Below, piece after piece: positions 7,962 through 17,311 of a stretch of DNA of 64,000 nt. How positions within the stretch are numbered: the first letter of the stretch is position 1; every line of letters begins with the position of its first letter. The notes under the pieces are model-generated. The model had not been told where the DNA came from and made no database searches. It saw only the letters and a list, made by a program, of their open reading frames with translations. The position numbers and the translations under genes were made by a program. Origin of the DNA: Shewanella violacea DSS12 (GTDB lineage Bacteria; Pseudomonadota; Gammaproteobacteria; Enterobacterales; Shewanellaceae); the NCBI RefSeq assembly GCF_000091325.1, contig NC_014012.1, positions 2,586,824 through 2,650,823 of the forward strand. The letters run 5' to 3'.

Positions 7962-8976
7962 CTAGGCGCTATCTAGCCATCGATGGCAATTGGCAGCACC
8001 TTGCCGGCGTTTGCGGTCAAGGTGTCCACAATACGCTGTTAACTCTTGGGTGTTGCCCACGGGCCCTTTGAAAATTTTGGTAAACTCTGTGGTCAGTTTT
8101 ATCCAGTTTTCTTGCGGGATATTAAGTCTATTTAAAATATTAGCCGATTCTTGGCTCATAGAGCCTCGCTTATCAGCTCTGACTATTCGTCCAGTATCAT
8201 CAACAAGTTGTAGATAATCTTTAGCACTGAACATGAGTCCTTTAGGTATTGCTTTATGCTCGTTGCCGACAAAGGGCAATAGTGTACTGGGCTGCTCACC
8301 TTGTATCGCTGCCTTAATACGCAGTTTAATGCTAGTAAAGTCTGAGGTTTCAGGTGTAGTAGCCATTTTAGCGCGGATAGGCCTATCTATTAATAAAGAG
8401 TGGACTACATAAGCCATACAGGCCAATACAGCTGCTTCGTCTAGAAGTGCTTGAGACTTGAACCTCCCCTCCCAAATCTGCCTTTACAGTTATCCTCAAG
8501 CTTAGCTTTTCTCGCTATGGGTTCATTCAGAGCACGCATAAACCAAGAGATATCCATCAAGCGTTGACGAAATTCAAAGATACAGTCTTCAACCGTTTTC
8601 AATTCATAGATATTAAGAATATCCCCTTAACAAGGCTCTGTGTCAGTAAAGTCCCCTTAAATAGCTTATGCCATTGAACTAATACTTCCATATTTGTCCA
8701 GGCCAATACTTGCTCTTTATCTATACACAAGACCACATGAAGATGATTACCAATAACGGCATAGGCACACACATCAATGGCAAATACTCCGGCTAACTCC
8801 AGCAATCTACTTTCGACCCAATCACGCCTATGTTCATAAGATTGATCACTATATTGATCAACCACGCACAAGTAAGCCCTTCTAACACAACGAGATACAC
8901 CGTGATAATAATGACTTATTCTTAAATAAAGAGTTCCAAACTGACTAAAGCCTTTCTTGGTGTAGGCATAACTCAA
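7962..8976 (-). pseudogene. Broken IS200/REP-associated-type (Y1) transposase
   Basis: The remains of a Tnp_REP-type transposase read leftward in at least two frames. The N-terminal part (8976-8599) carries YHGVSRCVRRAYLC and the HUH motif as GNHLHVVL. The reading frame is lost near 8612-8635 where a G appears to be missing. The middle continues in another frame ([29 protein letters not shown]). A second shift near 8463 turns the usual [16 protein letters not shown] into RFGRGG before [18 protein letters not shown] resumes. The C-terminal part (8426-7962) ends CGHLDRKRRQGAANCHRWLD. The gene is therefore inactive. No terminal inverted repeats or REP hairpins are evident around it. Confidence 0.85.
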
Positions 8977-9393
8977 ACCTCAACAGCTCATGTTGGTTAA
9001 AGCCTAGTTCAAAAAATTACTCATTCAAATTTGGGGTGTCTTGGTTATTTTGATAATCTGCTTATATAAGAATGGATGGTGATACCGAATAAATTACGAC
9101 TCAAAAATGAGATTTGTCTATACATGTTAATTTTATGCACATTCTTAGCTAGGAAATCTTGGCTTATAAAACAGAGTAAACATGTGTAGTTACATAGGTT
9201 AAGCCATTATTTTACGCGATGAGTAGCTAGCACAGACACGACACACAATTTTACACATTCAAGCTGTAACATTGACCCAATTCATTTAACATGTCGAAGT
9301 CAAAAAATCTTTCGCCAATGTATTAGATGGAAACAGGCACGTAAGCTTGTTCTACAAAAAATATAAATCCAGGCTTAAACAAGAGGAAGTGTT
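8977..9393. other. Intergenic region upstream of the RND efflux operon
   Basis: No gene is supported here. It must contain the promoter of the efflux pair at 9394; TTGACC near 9272 could be a -35 element, but no confident -10 or operator is assigned. The left end is the flank of the decayed transposase. Confidence 0.4.
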
Positions 9394-10587
9394 GTGGCTA
9401 CAAAAAAACAGATTATTTTGCCTATTGTCGTATTATCCCTCGGGATAGGTGGTTTCCTTGCTATGTCAGCATTGAAACAACCGCCCCAAGAGAAGGAAGC
9501 GGTAGACAATACGCCTTTGGTCGCCGTTACACAGGTTGAATTCAACCCTATGACCTTTTCGGTCAGTTCCTACGGTGTGGTCAACGCAAAGTATGAGACT
9601 GAACTGGTTTCTCAGGTCAACGGTCAGATCATTTACCTGTCAGAAAGCTTCGTTCGTGGAGGCTTAGTTAAGAAAGGCGACATTCTCGCGAAAATCGATC
9701 CCAGTGATTACGATGCCGATCTCATAGATGCAGAAGCCAACCTAGCCTCGGCAAGAGCAACCTTAGTGCAGGAAAAAGCCTACGGCAAGGTAGCCGAAGA
9801 GGAATGGAAACGCATTAAAAACAGCGTGCCCTCTGACTTGAGTCTGCGTAAACCACAACTAGCCCAAGAGATAGCTAAGCTAAAATCTACCGAAGCCGGA
9901 CTTAAACGTGCGCTACGTAATGTCGAGCGTACTGTGATAAAGGCGCCCTATGATGCCCTTATAGAGAGTCGCACCATTGGATTAGGTTCCTATGTCAGCA
10001 TGGGGACCCCCCTGGGCAAGGTGTTAAGTACCCATAAAGCCGAAATTCGTTTGCCATTGGCTGATAAAGAGATCCAATACCTGATCAATAAAGGTAAGCA
10101 TTCACAAGTGACGCTCGTTGCCGACTTAGGTGGCAAGCAACAGGAATGGACCGGTACTATTGTCCGTAGCGAAGGCGTTATCGATAAACTCAGCCGCATG
10201 ACCTATCTGGTTGCCGAAGTCATAGACCCTTATGGTTTAGCGTCAAAAAAGAGCGAACTCAGATTTGGTACCTATGTTACCGCCAACATTGCAGGCATTG
10301 AGGCCGGTGATGTGACCGTTTTGCCGAGACACTTAGTGGTAAACGGACAAATTGCCGTACTCGATGCTGACAATAAGCTCACCTATAAAACCGTCAACAT
10401 CATCCGTCAATTCGGTGCAGAAGTGGTGATTTCAGCAGGACTCGAGCAAGGTATGAATGTCATCACCTCCGCCCTGGATTATCCGGTCGAAGGTATGCAG
10501 CTAGCACTACCACAAGACAAACTACTGCAGCAAGACGACGAACCCGAAGAGTCTGAGACGCAACTCGCCATGGAAGAAAAGGAATAA
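9394..10587 (+). CDS. RND efflux periplasmic adaptor (membrane fusion protein)
   Basis: A 397-residue adaptor anchored by one N-terminal membrane segment (about 7-27). Its biotinyl-lipoyl halves are ETELVSQVNGQI and RTVIKAPYDALIESR, which flank an alpha-helical hairpin (about 105-180). Beta-barrel and membrane-proximal domains follow, and the C-terminus is acidic. It would bridge the inner-membrane pump encoded next with an outer-membrane channel that is not in this window (probably a shared TolC). The start is GTG with AGAGGAAG directly upstream. Only 3 bp separate it from the pump gene, so the two form an operon. The substrate cannot be assigned from sequence. Confidence 0.9.
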   Translation: MATKKQIILPIVVLSLGIGGFLAMSALKQPPQEKEAVDNTPLVAVTQVEFNPMTFSVSSYGVVNAKYETELVSQVNGQIIYLSESFVRGGLVKKGDILAKIDPSDYDADLIDAEANLASARATLVQEKAYGKVAEEEWKRIKNSVPSDLSLRKPQLAQEIAKLKSTEAGLKRALRNVERTVIKAPYDALIESRTIGLGSYVSMGTPLGKVLSTHKAEIRLPLADKEIQYLINKGKHSQVTLVADLGGKQQEWTGTIVRSEGVIDKLSRMTYLVAEVIDPYGLASKKSELRFGTYVTANIAGIEAGDVTVLPRHLVVNGQIAVLDADNKLTYKTVNIIRQFGAEVVISAGLEQGMNVITSALDYPVEGMQLALPQDKLLQQDDEPEESETQLAMEEKE

Positions 10588-10590
10588 TCC

Positions 10591-13500
10591 ATGTCAGATA
10601 ACAAAGAAATATCGGCACCTTCTGCTGCCGAAGAAGATACACACTCCGGCATCATAGCCTGGTTTGCCCGCAACAGCGTCGCGGCTAACCTTTTGATGCT
10701 GATCATCATCTTAGGTGGTCTCTTGACCGCCGACACCATACGTAAACAGTTTTTCCCTCAAATAGAGATCAACTGGGTCGAATTTAATGCCTTCTATCCC
10801 GGCGCAGCGCCTCAAGAAGTAGAGGAAGGCATCACCATAAAAGTTGAAGAGGCCCTGGAGAGTGTCCAAGGTCTCAAACGTGTGATCACCTATTCTAATC
10901 GAAACTCAGCCACTGGTTATTTTCGGATAGAGGACTCTTACAACCCACAAATCGTGCTCGACGAAATAAAATCTGCAATTGATTCTGTATCCAGTTTTCC
11001 CGATGGTATGGAAAGGCCTAAGGTCGAGCGTATAAAACTGCGCCAAGAAGTGCTCTATATGAGCCTGTACGGTGATATGACACCGAGACAACTCAAGGTA
11101 TTAGGCGAGAAAATCCATGATGAGTTGATGCAGTTACCTTTAGTGAATATCACTGACTTTTACGGTGGGCTGGATTATGAAATAGCCATCGAAGTGAGTA
11201 GAGACAGGTTGCGGGAATTTGGACTCACGTTCAATGATGTCGCCGCAGCAGTTCGCGGCTTCTCACGCAACATGTCGGCGGGTCAAATCCGCGCCGAGAA
11301 CGGTTACATCAACCTTAGAATTCAAAATCAGGCCTATGTAGGTTATGAGTTCGAGAACCTGCCCTTAATCACCTTGCAAGATGGTACCAATGTGCTCTTG
11401 GGTGATATCGCCACTGTGATAGATGGATTTCAGGAAGGCATTCAATATTCGAAGTTTAACGGTAAGAACTCGGTCACCTTCTTTATCGGCGCAGCAAACG
11501 ATCAAAGCATGACAGATGTGGCCGAGGTGGTGAAAGCCTATGTAACCGAGAAGCAAAAAGTACTACCGGACGGGCTTAAGCTAGATACCTGGGTCGACAT
11601 GACCTACTATCTTGAAGGCCGTTTAGATCTCATGTTAGATAGCATGAAAACCGGAGCTGTACTGGTCTTCCTTATGCTAGCCCTGTTCCTGCGGGTGCGT
11701 CTGGCATTCTGGGTCATGATGGGTCTGCCGGTGTGTTTCCTCGGCACCCTACTCTTTATGCCTATGCCTATGATAGATGTCACAGTGAACGTGATAAGTC
11801 TGTTCGCCTTCATTTTGGTCCTAGGTATAGTGGTGGATGATGCCATTGTCATGGGGGAAAGTGCCCACGATGAGTGTGAGACAAAAGGTCAGAGCTTGGA
11901 TAATGTCATCCGGGGGGTGAAGCGCGTCGCCATGCCGGCGACATTCGGCGTACTGACCACCATAGCGGCATTTTTGCCTCTGACTCTCGACGACGGTCCC
12001 TCCGCCGCTTTCGGTAAAGCCATAGGCTATATCGTGATCTTATGTCTGCTATTTTCACTGGTCGAGTCTAAGCTCATCTTGCCATCGCACTTGGCCAGAA
12101 TGAAACCTAGAACCAAGGTTAAACCAGGTTCTAAGAATCCTTTGGATTGGTTACGTAATGGCGTGAACTTTATTCAAGGCAAGGTCGACAAGGGTCTGCA
12201 GTATTTTATTCAGAATATATACCGTCCAGCGCTCACCAGCGCAGTTAAGTATCGCTATACGGTTATTATGCTGTTTATCAGTTTTATACTCATCTGCGCC
12301 GGACTCTATGCCGGCGGCATGATACGTTTCATCGGACAACCTAAGATCCCCCATGACTTTCCTCGAATTAACTTCGAGATGAACGTGGACTCCTCTGAGA
12401 AAGCGACCCTTTCGGCAGCACTGGCTATCGAGAAGGCTATCTATGATGTAGATAAGCAGCTGGTAGAGCAATATGGTCAAGGCATGATCTCAGACATGCA
12501 GGTAGATCTTAGGGGACGTACTTCGGCAGAAGTCATGACCAAGCTGGTGGACCCTGAGCTTAGGCCATTAGATACCTTTGAGCTTGCTGAGCTATGGCGT
12601 AAAGCCATGCCACTCATACCCGGTATGAAGTCATTCGAAATTCAGGATAACTTGTTCGGTGGTGGCCGTGACGATGGTGATATCAGTTTCCGCCTAGAAG
12701 GAAAAGACGAGCAGCAGTTAATTGCCGCTTCGAAAGAGCTCAAGGCTAAACTTAACTCCCTAAAAGGTGTGGGTGATGTCAACGACAGTCGTCAATCCAG
12801 TGCTAAAGAGGTGCAGTTTAAACTCAAGCCTCAGGCCTATGGTCTGGGTCTCACCTTAGCCGACATAGCCTCTCAGGTGGGTAACAGCTTCTATGGTCTG
12901 GAAGCTCAGCGTATCTTAAGGCATGGCTCTGAGATAAAGGTGATGCTGCGCTACCCCGAAAGCGAACGTAACTCTATCGCTCAGGTCAGCGAGGTATTGA
13001 TTGTCACCCCACAAGGCGCCGAAGTGCCACTGTCGGAAGTGGTCAATATCACAGTCACTCAAGGGGTCAATGGTATACGTCGTGAAAACGGTAACCGTAC
13101 CATTAATGTGTGGGCCTCTGTGGATGCTGATCAGGCTGAGCCTTTCAAACTGGCTCAGGAAATTCGTGATAACTTTATGCCCCAGTTGCTAAAGAAATAT
13201 CCGCGAGTACAAAGTGAAGTATCGGGCAATATTCAGGAGCAGATGGACAGCGCTAAGACCCAACTAAGAGACTTCATCATCTCAATGTTGATCATCTATA
13301 GTCTGTTGGCCATCCCCCTGAAGTCTTATTCGCAGCCCATCATGATCATGGCCGTTATTCCCTTCGGTGTCATAGGCTCAGTGCTGGGTCATATGATCAT
13401 GGGGATCGACTTAAGCGCCCTTTCCCTCTTCGGCATCATAGCCGCTGCAGGGGTCGTGGTGAATGACTCCTTGGTGATGGTCGATTACATCAACAAGTCA

Positions 13501-13812
13501 CGAGAAGCGGGAATTGCAATGAAGACGGCGGTACTCGAAGCGGGTTGCAGACGTTTCAGGGCCATCATGTTGACCTCGCTGACCACCTTTATTGGCTTGA
13601 TGCCCATCATGACGGAAACCAGCATGCAAGCTAAGATGGTGGTCCCTATGGCGACCTCCCTCGCCTTCGGTGTCCTGTTTGCCACTGTGGTCACTCTGAT
13701 GCTTATCCCATGCTTGTATCTTGCTATCGAAGACATTAAAAAGCTAGTCGGCAGTAAGTCTCGAGCCCATCATGGTGATGATCACGCCATGGAGCCTGAA
13801 CTTATTAAATAG
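10591..13812 (+). CDS. RND-family efflux pump, inner-membrane transporter
   Basis: A 1073-residue proton-driven transporter of the AcrB/HAE superfamily. TM1 is about 30-50, followed by FPQIEINWVEFNAFYPGAAP. A large periplasmic porter loop comes before TM2-TM6, which include the proton-relay pair Asp416-Asp417 in LVLGIVVDDAIVMGES. A second periplasmic loop and TM8-TM12 follow (GIIAAAGVVVNDSLVMVDYI). The length is normal and the gene appears intact. It works with the adaptor just upstream and exports an unknown compound such as a drug, lipid or metabolite. The C-terminal tail has a histidine-rich patch (HHGDDHA). A strong terminator follows at 13836. Confidence 0.93.
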   Translation: MSDNKEISAPSAAEEDTHSGIIAWFARNSVAANLLMLIIILGGLLTADTIRKQFFPQIEINWVEFNAFYPGAAPQEVEEGITIKVEEALESVQGLKRVITYSNRNSATGYFRIEDSYNPQIVLDEIKSAIDSVSSFPDGMERPKVERIKLRQEVLYMSLYGDMTPRQLKVLGEKIHDELMQLPLVNITDFYGGLDYEIAIEVSRDRLREFGLTFNDVAAAVRGFSRNMSAGQIRAENGYINLRIQNQAYVGYEFENLPLITLQDGTNVLLGDIATVIDGFQEGIQYSKFNGKNSVTFFIGAANDQSMTDVAEVVKAYVTEKQKVLPDGLKLDTWVDMTYYLEGRLDLMLDSMKTGAVLVFLMLALFLRVRLAFWVMMGLPVCFLGTLLFMPMPMIDVTVNVISLFAFILVLGIVVDDAIVMGESAHDECETKGQSLDNVIRGVKRVAMPATFGVLTTIAAFLPLTLDDGPSAAFGKAIGYIVILCLLFSLVESKLILPSHLARMKPRTKVKPGSKNPLDWLRNGVNFIQGKVDKGLQYFIQNIYRPALTSAVKYRYTVIMLFISFILICAGLYAGGMIRFIGQPKIPHDFPRINFEMNVDSSEKATLSAALAIEKAIYDVDKQLVEQYGQGMISDMQVDLRGRTSAEVMTKLVDPELRPLDTFELAELWRKAMPLIPGMKSFEIQDNLFGGGRDDGDISFRLEGKDEQQLIAASKELKAKLNSLKGVGDVNDSRQSSAKEVQFKLKPQAYGLGLTLADIASQVGNSFYGLEAQRILRHGSEIKVMLRYPESERNSIAQVSEVLIVTPQGAEVPLSEVVNITVTQGVNGIRRENGNRTINVWASVDADQAEPFKLAQEIRDNFMPQLLKKYPRVQSEVSGNIQEQMDSAKTQLRDFIISMLIIYSLLAIPLKSYSQPIMIMAVIPFGVIGSVLGHMIMGIDLSALSLFGIIAAAGVVVNDSLVMVDYINKSREAGIAMKTAVLEAGCRRFRAIMLTSLTTFIGLMPIMTETSMQAKMVVPMATSLAFGVLFATVVTLMLIPCLYLAIEDIKKLVGSKSRAHHGDDHAMEPELIK

Positions 13813-13835
13813 GCCTTAAATTAATGTTCGCTCAT

Positions 13836-13870
13836 AAAAATGCCGCTTCTGGAAACAGAGCGGCATTTTT
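13836..13870 (+). terminator. Rho-independent terminator after the RND operon
   Basis: AAAAATGCCGCT pairs with AGCGGCATTTTT around an 11-base loop, with a T-run at the 3' end. Between here and the hairpin at 14076 there is about 200 bp with no supported gene. Confidence 0.88.
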
Positions 13871-14075
13871 ATGTTTAGAGTCTCAGAGGCGCGTGAGTTC
13901 AGTCATGCTAATTCGGTTAGTCAGTTAAGCTCGGCCTAGACTCGTTTTAAACTTAGCCAGGAGCCAACCTAAACTCATTCTAAATACGGCCTAAGCCGAA
14001 ACACAAAAAGCATTTATCAAGCAGCACTTAAATACCTTGGCAACGAGGCCTAGTGTATGGATTGCAGATAAAGAA

Positions 14076-14096
14076 AAACCCGCTAAGAGCGGGTTT
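14076..14096 (-). terminator. Rho-independent terminator of the YbaY-META lipoprotein gene
   Basis: The stem AAACCCGCT / AGCGGGTTT has a 3-base loop. Read leftward it is followed by five T residues. It lies 56 bp past the stop of the leftward gene. Confidence 0.8.
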
Positions 14097-14151
14097 AATG
14101 TGATCAAATTAGCGCTGAATAAATGGTTCAGCACTAATAAGTCAGTAAAGA

Positions 14152-15006
14152 CTAGTTCATGTAACGAGACTCGAAAGTCGCGATTAGTTCACCCTTGTTG
14201 CTCTTCACTGTCAAAGCTTCACCATTAACGCTGTAGCTGGCAAACTCACCAATAGAATTAAGGAATGCTTGTTCCTGATCCATGCCTTGCATACACATCT
14301 TACGTGTACCGGCGACTGCACCCATGGTTAACTTACCTTGTTTAGCTTCGAAAGAACCGGTGAAGTTATTACAACCAGAGAAACCTCTGATGACATTGTT
14401 TTCAGCAACGAACTGGATAAATAGTTCTTTCTCGCCGGCACCCAATGTTGCAGGAGTCTCACCTAGGCTCATCAGTTTCCAATAAGTATTGGTAAACTCG
14501 GCATTGGCTTTTTTATCAGACTCGGCTGTTTTTGCACGAGCAACACGGTCCACTTTAATTTCGATAGGCTTGGTCTGGCCTTCTGCAAATGGGTCTATGT
14601 TAGTAGTCGATGTAAACACTAAGCTCTCGCCGACTTTAATCGTCGCACGCAGGCTATATCTGTGTCTATCTTGTATCTTACTTGCATCGTATTCGATACT
14701 CACAGCATAAGGAGGTGTACCTTTAGCTGCCTGAGACTGGCTTGCGATCAGATCTGATGCAGCGTCTGCCTTAGAGATATCTTCCAATGTCACCTCAAGT
14801 ACAGCATTAGGTGGCAACATTCTGCGGTCTAAATAGATAACATTGATATCCAGAGTTTTCATTGCGGTTACCTCAGCTGTGACTTGTTGTGTAGCTGTCG
14901 CTGTATCTTGGTTCGGCGTCGTAGAGCCGTTATCACATGCCTGTAATACAAAGGCTGAAAGTAATACCGAAGATGCTAAGGCCAGTTTGTTCATTCTAAA
15001 CTTCAT
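14152..15006 (-). CDS. YbaY-META domain lipoprotein
   Basis: A 284-residue lipoprotein. The signal peptide ends in the lipobox LQAC (Cys24), and Asp at +2 would favour retention in the inner membrane by the E. coli Lol rule. Residues of about 50-160 form a YbaY-like beta domain (DINVIYLDRRMLPPNAVLEV). Residues of about 170-282 form a META/HslJ domain (TYWKL, 'IRGFSGCNNFTGSF', RKMCMQG). HslJ-type domains are linked to heat-shock or novobiocin resistance and YbaY to envelope maintenance; the exact function is unknown. AAGGAA lies upstream of the ATG. It is divergent from the regulator at 15319, with its own terminator at 14076. Confidence 0.85.
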   Translation of the reverse strand: MKFRMNKLALASSVLLSAFVLQACDNGSTTPNQDTATATQQVTAEVTAMKTLDINVIYLDRRMLPPNAVLEVTLEDISKADAASDLIASQSQAAKGTPPYAVSIEYDASKIQDRHRYSLRATIKVGESLVFTSTTNIDPFAEGQTKPIEIKVDRVARAKTAESDKKANAEFTNTYWKLMSLGETPATLGAGEKELFIQFVAENNVIRGFSGCNNFTGSFEAKQGKLTMGAVAGTRKMCMQGMDQEQAFLNSIGEFASYSVNGEALTVKSNKGELIATFESRYMN

Positions 15007-15318
15007 AGAGTAATTCCTTTTCTATACCGCAGCAGGATGAAGACTCGTCATCCTGAAAAAACCAAACATTGAACTAATTAAGGCTAAATGACAAGAAAAT
15101 ATAGCCAAAAAAAGCGTAAATTAACAATATAATACCCTTTAAAAACTTATGCTTGCACAGCCTGTAACAGATGTTAATCTCTTTGACGGCTTAGGTACCA
15201 TTTAATGGCTCATTTTTAACGCCAAAAAGTGACAGGCTATTGTTAATAGCTATTAATTGATACCGACCAAGATAAATATTCATTTATATCAGTTAATTAC
15301 AACTACAAGAACAATATT
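15007..15318. promoter_or_regulatory. Divergent promoter region with small palindromes
   Basis: 312 bp with no gene. It separates the leftward lipoprotein gene from the rightward membrane regulator. Two small inverted repeats are visible: CCATT-T-AATGG near 15198-15208 and GCTATT-GTT-AATAGC at 15236-15250. They could be sites for the adjacent winged-helix regulator, but this is only positional inference. Confidence 0.35.
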
Positions 15319-17223
15319 ATGAATTACTATTTTCGACATTACCGATTTGATAGCAAGGAACTCAACCTATATCAGGCTGACCAATTAGTGCCTATCAGAG
15401 CCAATGAAGCAAACTTACTCGCCTTATTATTAAGTGATCCCGGAACCATTTTTAGTAAAGAAACGATTCTCGATATTGTCTGGTCTGACAAAATAGTCTC
15501 GGAGCAGGCTGTTTTTCAAAATATTAGTAACTTACGTGGGATATTCGGTGAGAGCGCCATTAAAACCTTCTCCAGAAAGGGTTACCAATGGCAATTCGCA
15601 TTGGAAGATGCGCCATTAACAGGATTATCTAAGCTAAAATCACCGCAAGATTTGCTAATTAAATCGACTCAAAAACCACCTATAAAGATCAGAAATATCG
15701 TCTTAGTTAGTCTGACGACAATCTTATTCCTGTTTATATTCCTCATCAATACACACAAAGAACCGAATTCACATAGCCCTGCACAACAAAAGCTTACCAT
15801 CATGATCTTGCCTTTCTGCATGGAGGACAAGACTCAGGAATATCTGATAGCCTGCAGAAGAATCTCCAAAGCTGTCAAACAAAAGCTGGCAAGAAGTACA
15901 AGCCTTCGGCCAGTCTCATCAGCATCGACGGTGTCCTTCATGGACTTTACCAATACGCCCAATGATTATTTTAAAAGTCTGACTATGAGTAGTCATGGGG
16001 ATCTTGTTCTAGCAGGCAAGGTACGGATGCATAAAGGTATTTATATGCTGAGATACGCATTGAAGGGGGAGAGAAACGCATGGCATGGAGAATTTCAATC
16101 TCATCATATAGGGGAACTTGCCACACAAGTGACCTCCCACATAGAGAAAGTTGCCACCACGCCGCTATTAATGACACGCCAAAATAGTGAGTATCAGGAA
16201 AGCGCTCAGCTACAGGTATTACACCATAAATATCCAAATGACCTAATCATCTTCGAGCGCTTGATTACCAGGTTATTCAACAATGGGGACTTGGATAAGG
16301 CCGTGTTACTCGCTGATGAATTGAAAGCATCGGCATTAGCCGATAACAATTTACTCTATCATGCTAAAGCAGATCTCTTACTTGGAAATATATTGATTGA
16401 ACAAGGATTAACAAGTAATGGCGAGGCACATTTACAGACGGCTCTTAGATTTTTTCAACAACAAGAAGACTATCGTTCCCAAAGCGATACTTTTAAGGCG
16501 CTTGCATTAGCAGAGCGTAACAGGCTCGATTATCTGGGTATAAAAAGCAAGTTACAACAAGCTGCCAGTCTGGCACGCCTGGCAAATGATCCATTACGAG
16601 AAATAGCCGCCATGAGTTACTTGTTTATCTTCGCGCATAAATTAGATCAAAATGAAGATAAAGCCGAGTTCCTGAATCAGGCGGAATTATTACTGGACCA
16701 ATATCGCTTGCCTGCGGAGCATTATGCTGAAATTTACCTACACAGAGCAATGATTTCAGATTCCCCCCTGGATATTGAACAGTATACACGCAGGATATTG
16801 GCATTATTTACTTCAGAAAGAGAAGATTGGGTCATCACATCCGCACAGATGATCTTAACCGACCTACTGATTAAGCAGAGTCGATGGCAAGAGGCTCATG
16901 CACTTTTCTCGACTCAAGCATCGCTGCAGGTGAATGAAAATTATCTGGTTGCAACAATTTACTATGTGCAGCAAGACTTTGAGAAAGCCGCCTCTTATGG
17001 AATGAAGTCTTTCAAAAACGCTAATTTGAATGGCGATAAGGGAGCAGCACTCGATGCAGCTTTATTATTATTCCAGATAAACAAAGCATTAGAAAAACCG
17101 GACGAACAGATAAGGTTCAAACACTTTATCAATAAAGACTCGACTCTATGGTGGACGCAACACAACTTAGACAAGTTAGCACTCGCAGGCTTATCTAATA
17201 AACACAAAGCGGCTGGTGATTAG
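15319..17223 (+). CDS. ToxR/CadC-like membrane regulator with TPR-type periplasmic sensor
   Basis: A 634-residue one-component regulator. Residues 1-95 form an OmpR-type winged helix (MNYYFRHYRFDSKELNLYQA opening, recognition region AVFQNISNLRGIFGESAIKT, wing SRKGYQWQF). A linker and one membrane segment (124-144) follow. The rest, about 490 residues, is periplasmic and mostly alpha-helical; the repeating Ala/Leu pattern from about 300 on looks like TPR repeats (LALAERNRLDYLGIKS, AEIYLHRAM). Such proteins bind DNA while anchored in the membrane and sense envelope signals directly. Its target may be the divergent lipoprotein or the neighbouring secreted protein, but neither is shown. It is convergent with the gene at 17312. 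Confidence 0.82.
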   Translation: MNYYFRHYRFDSKELNLYQADQLVPIRANEANLLALLLSDPGTIFSKETILDIVWSDKIVSEQAVFQNISNLRGIFGESAIKTFSRKGYQWQFALEDAPLTGLSKLKSPQDLLIKSTQKPPIKIRNIVLVSLTTILFLFIFLINTHKEPNSHSPAQQKLTIMILPFCMEDKTQEYLIACRRISKAVKQKLARSTSLRPVSSASTVSFMDFTNTPNDYFKSLTMSSHGDLVLAGKVRMHKGIYMLRYALKGERNAWHGEFQSHHIGELATQVTSHIEKVATTPLLMTRQNSEYQESAQLQVLHHKYPNDLIIFERLITRLFNNGDLDKAVLLADELKASALADNNLLYHAKADLLLGNILIEQGLTSNGEAHLQTALRFFQQQEDYRSQSDTFKALALAERNRLDYLGIKSKLQQAASLARLANDPLREIAAMSYLFIFAHKLDQNEDKAEFLNQAELLLDQYRLPAEHYAEIYLHRAMISDSPLDIEQYTRRILALFTSEREDWVITSAQMILTDLLIKQSRWQEAHALFSTQASLQVNENYLVATIYYVQQDFEKAASYGMKSFKNANLNGDKGAALDAALLLFQINKALEKPDEQIRFKHFINKDSTLWWTQHNLDKLALAGLSNKHKAAGD

Positions 17224-17311
17224 TCCTGCTAACCTGCCAGTTGCTGGATTCAAGTAATAAGTTCATTCAGGCGATATCTCTCACCTGAATGCAGGATAAA
17301 AGATGACATGC

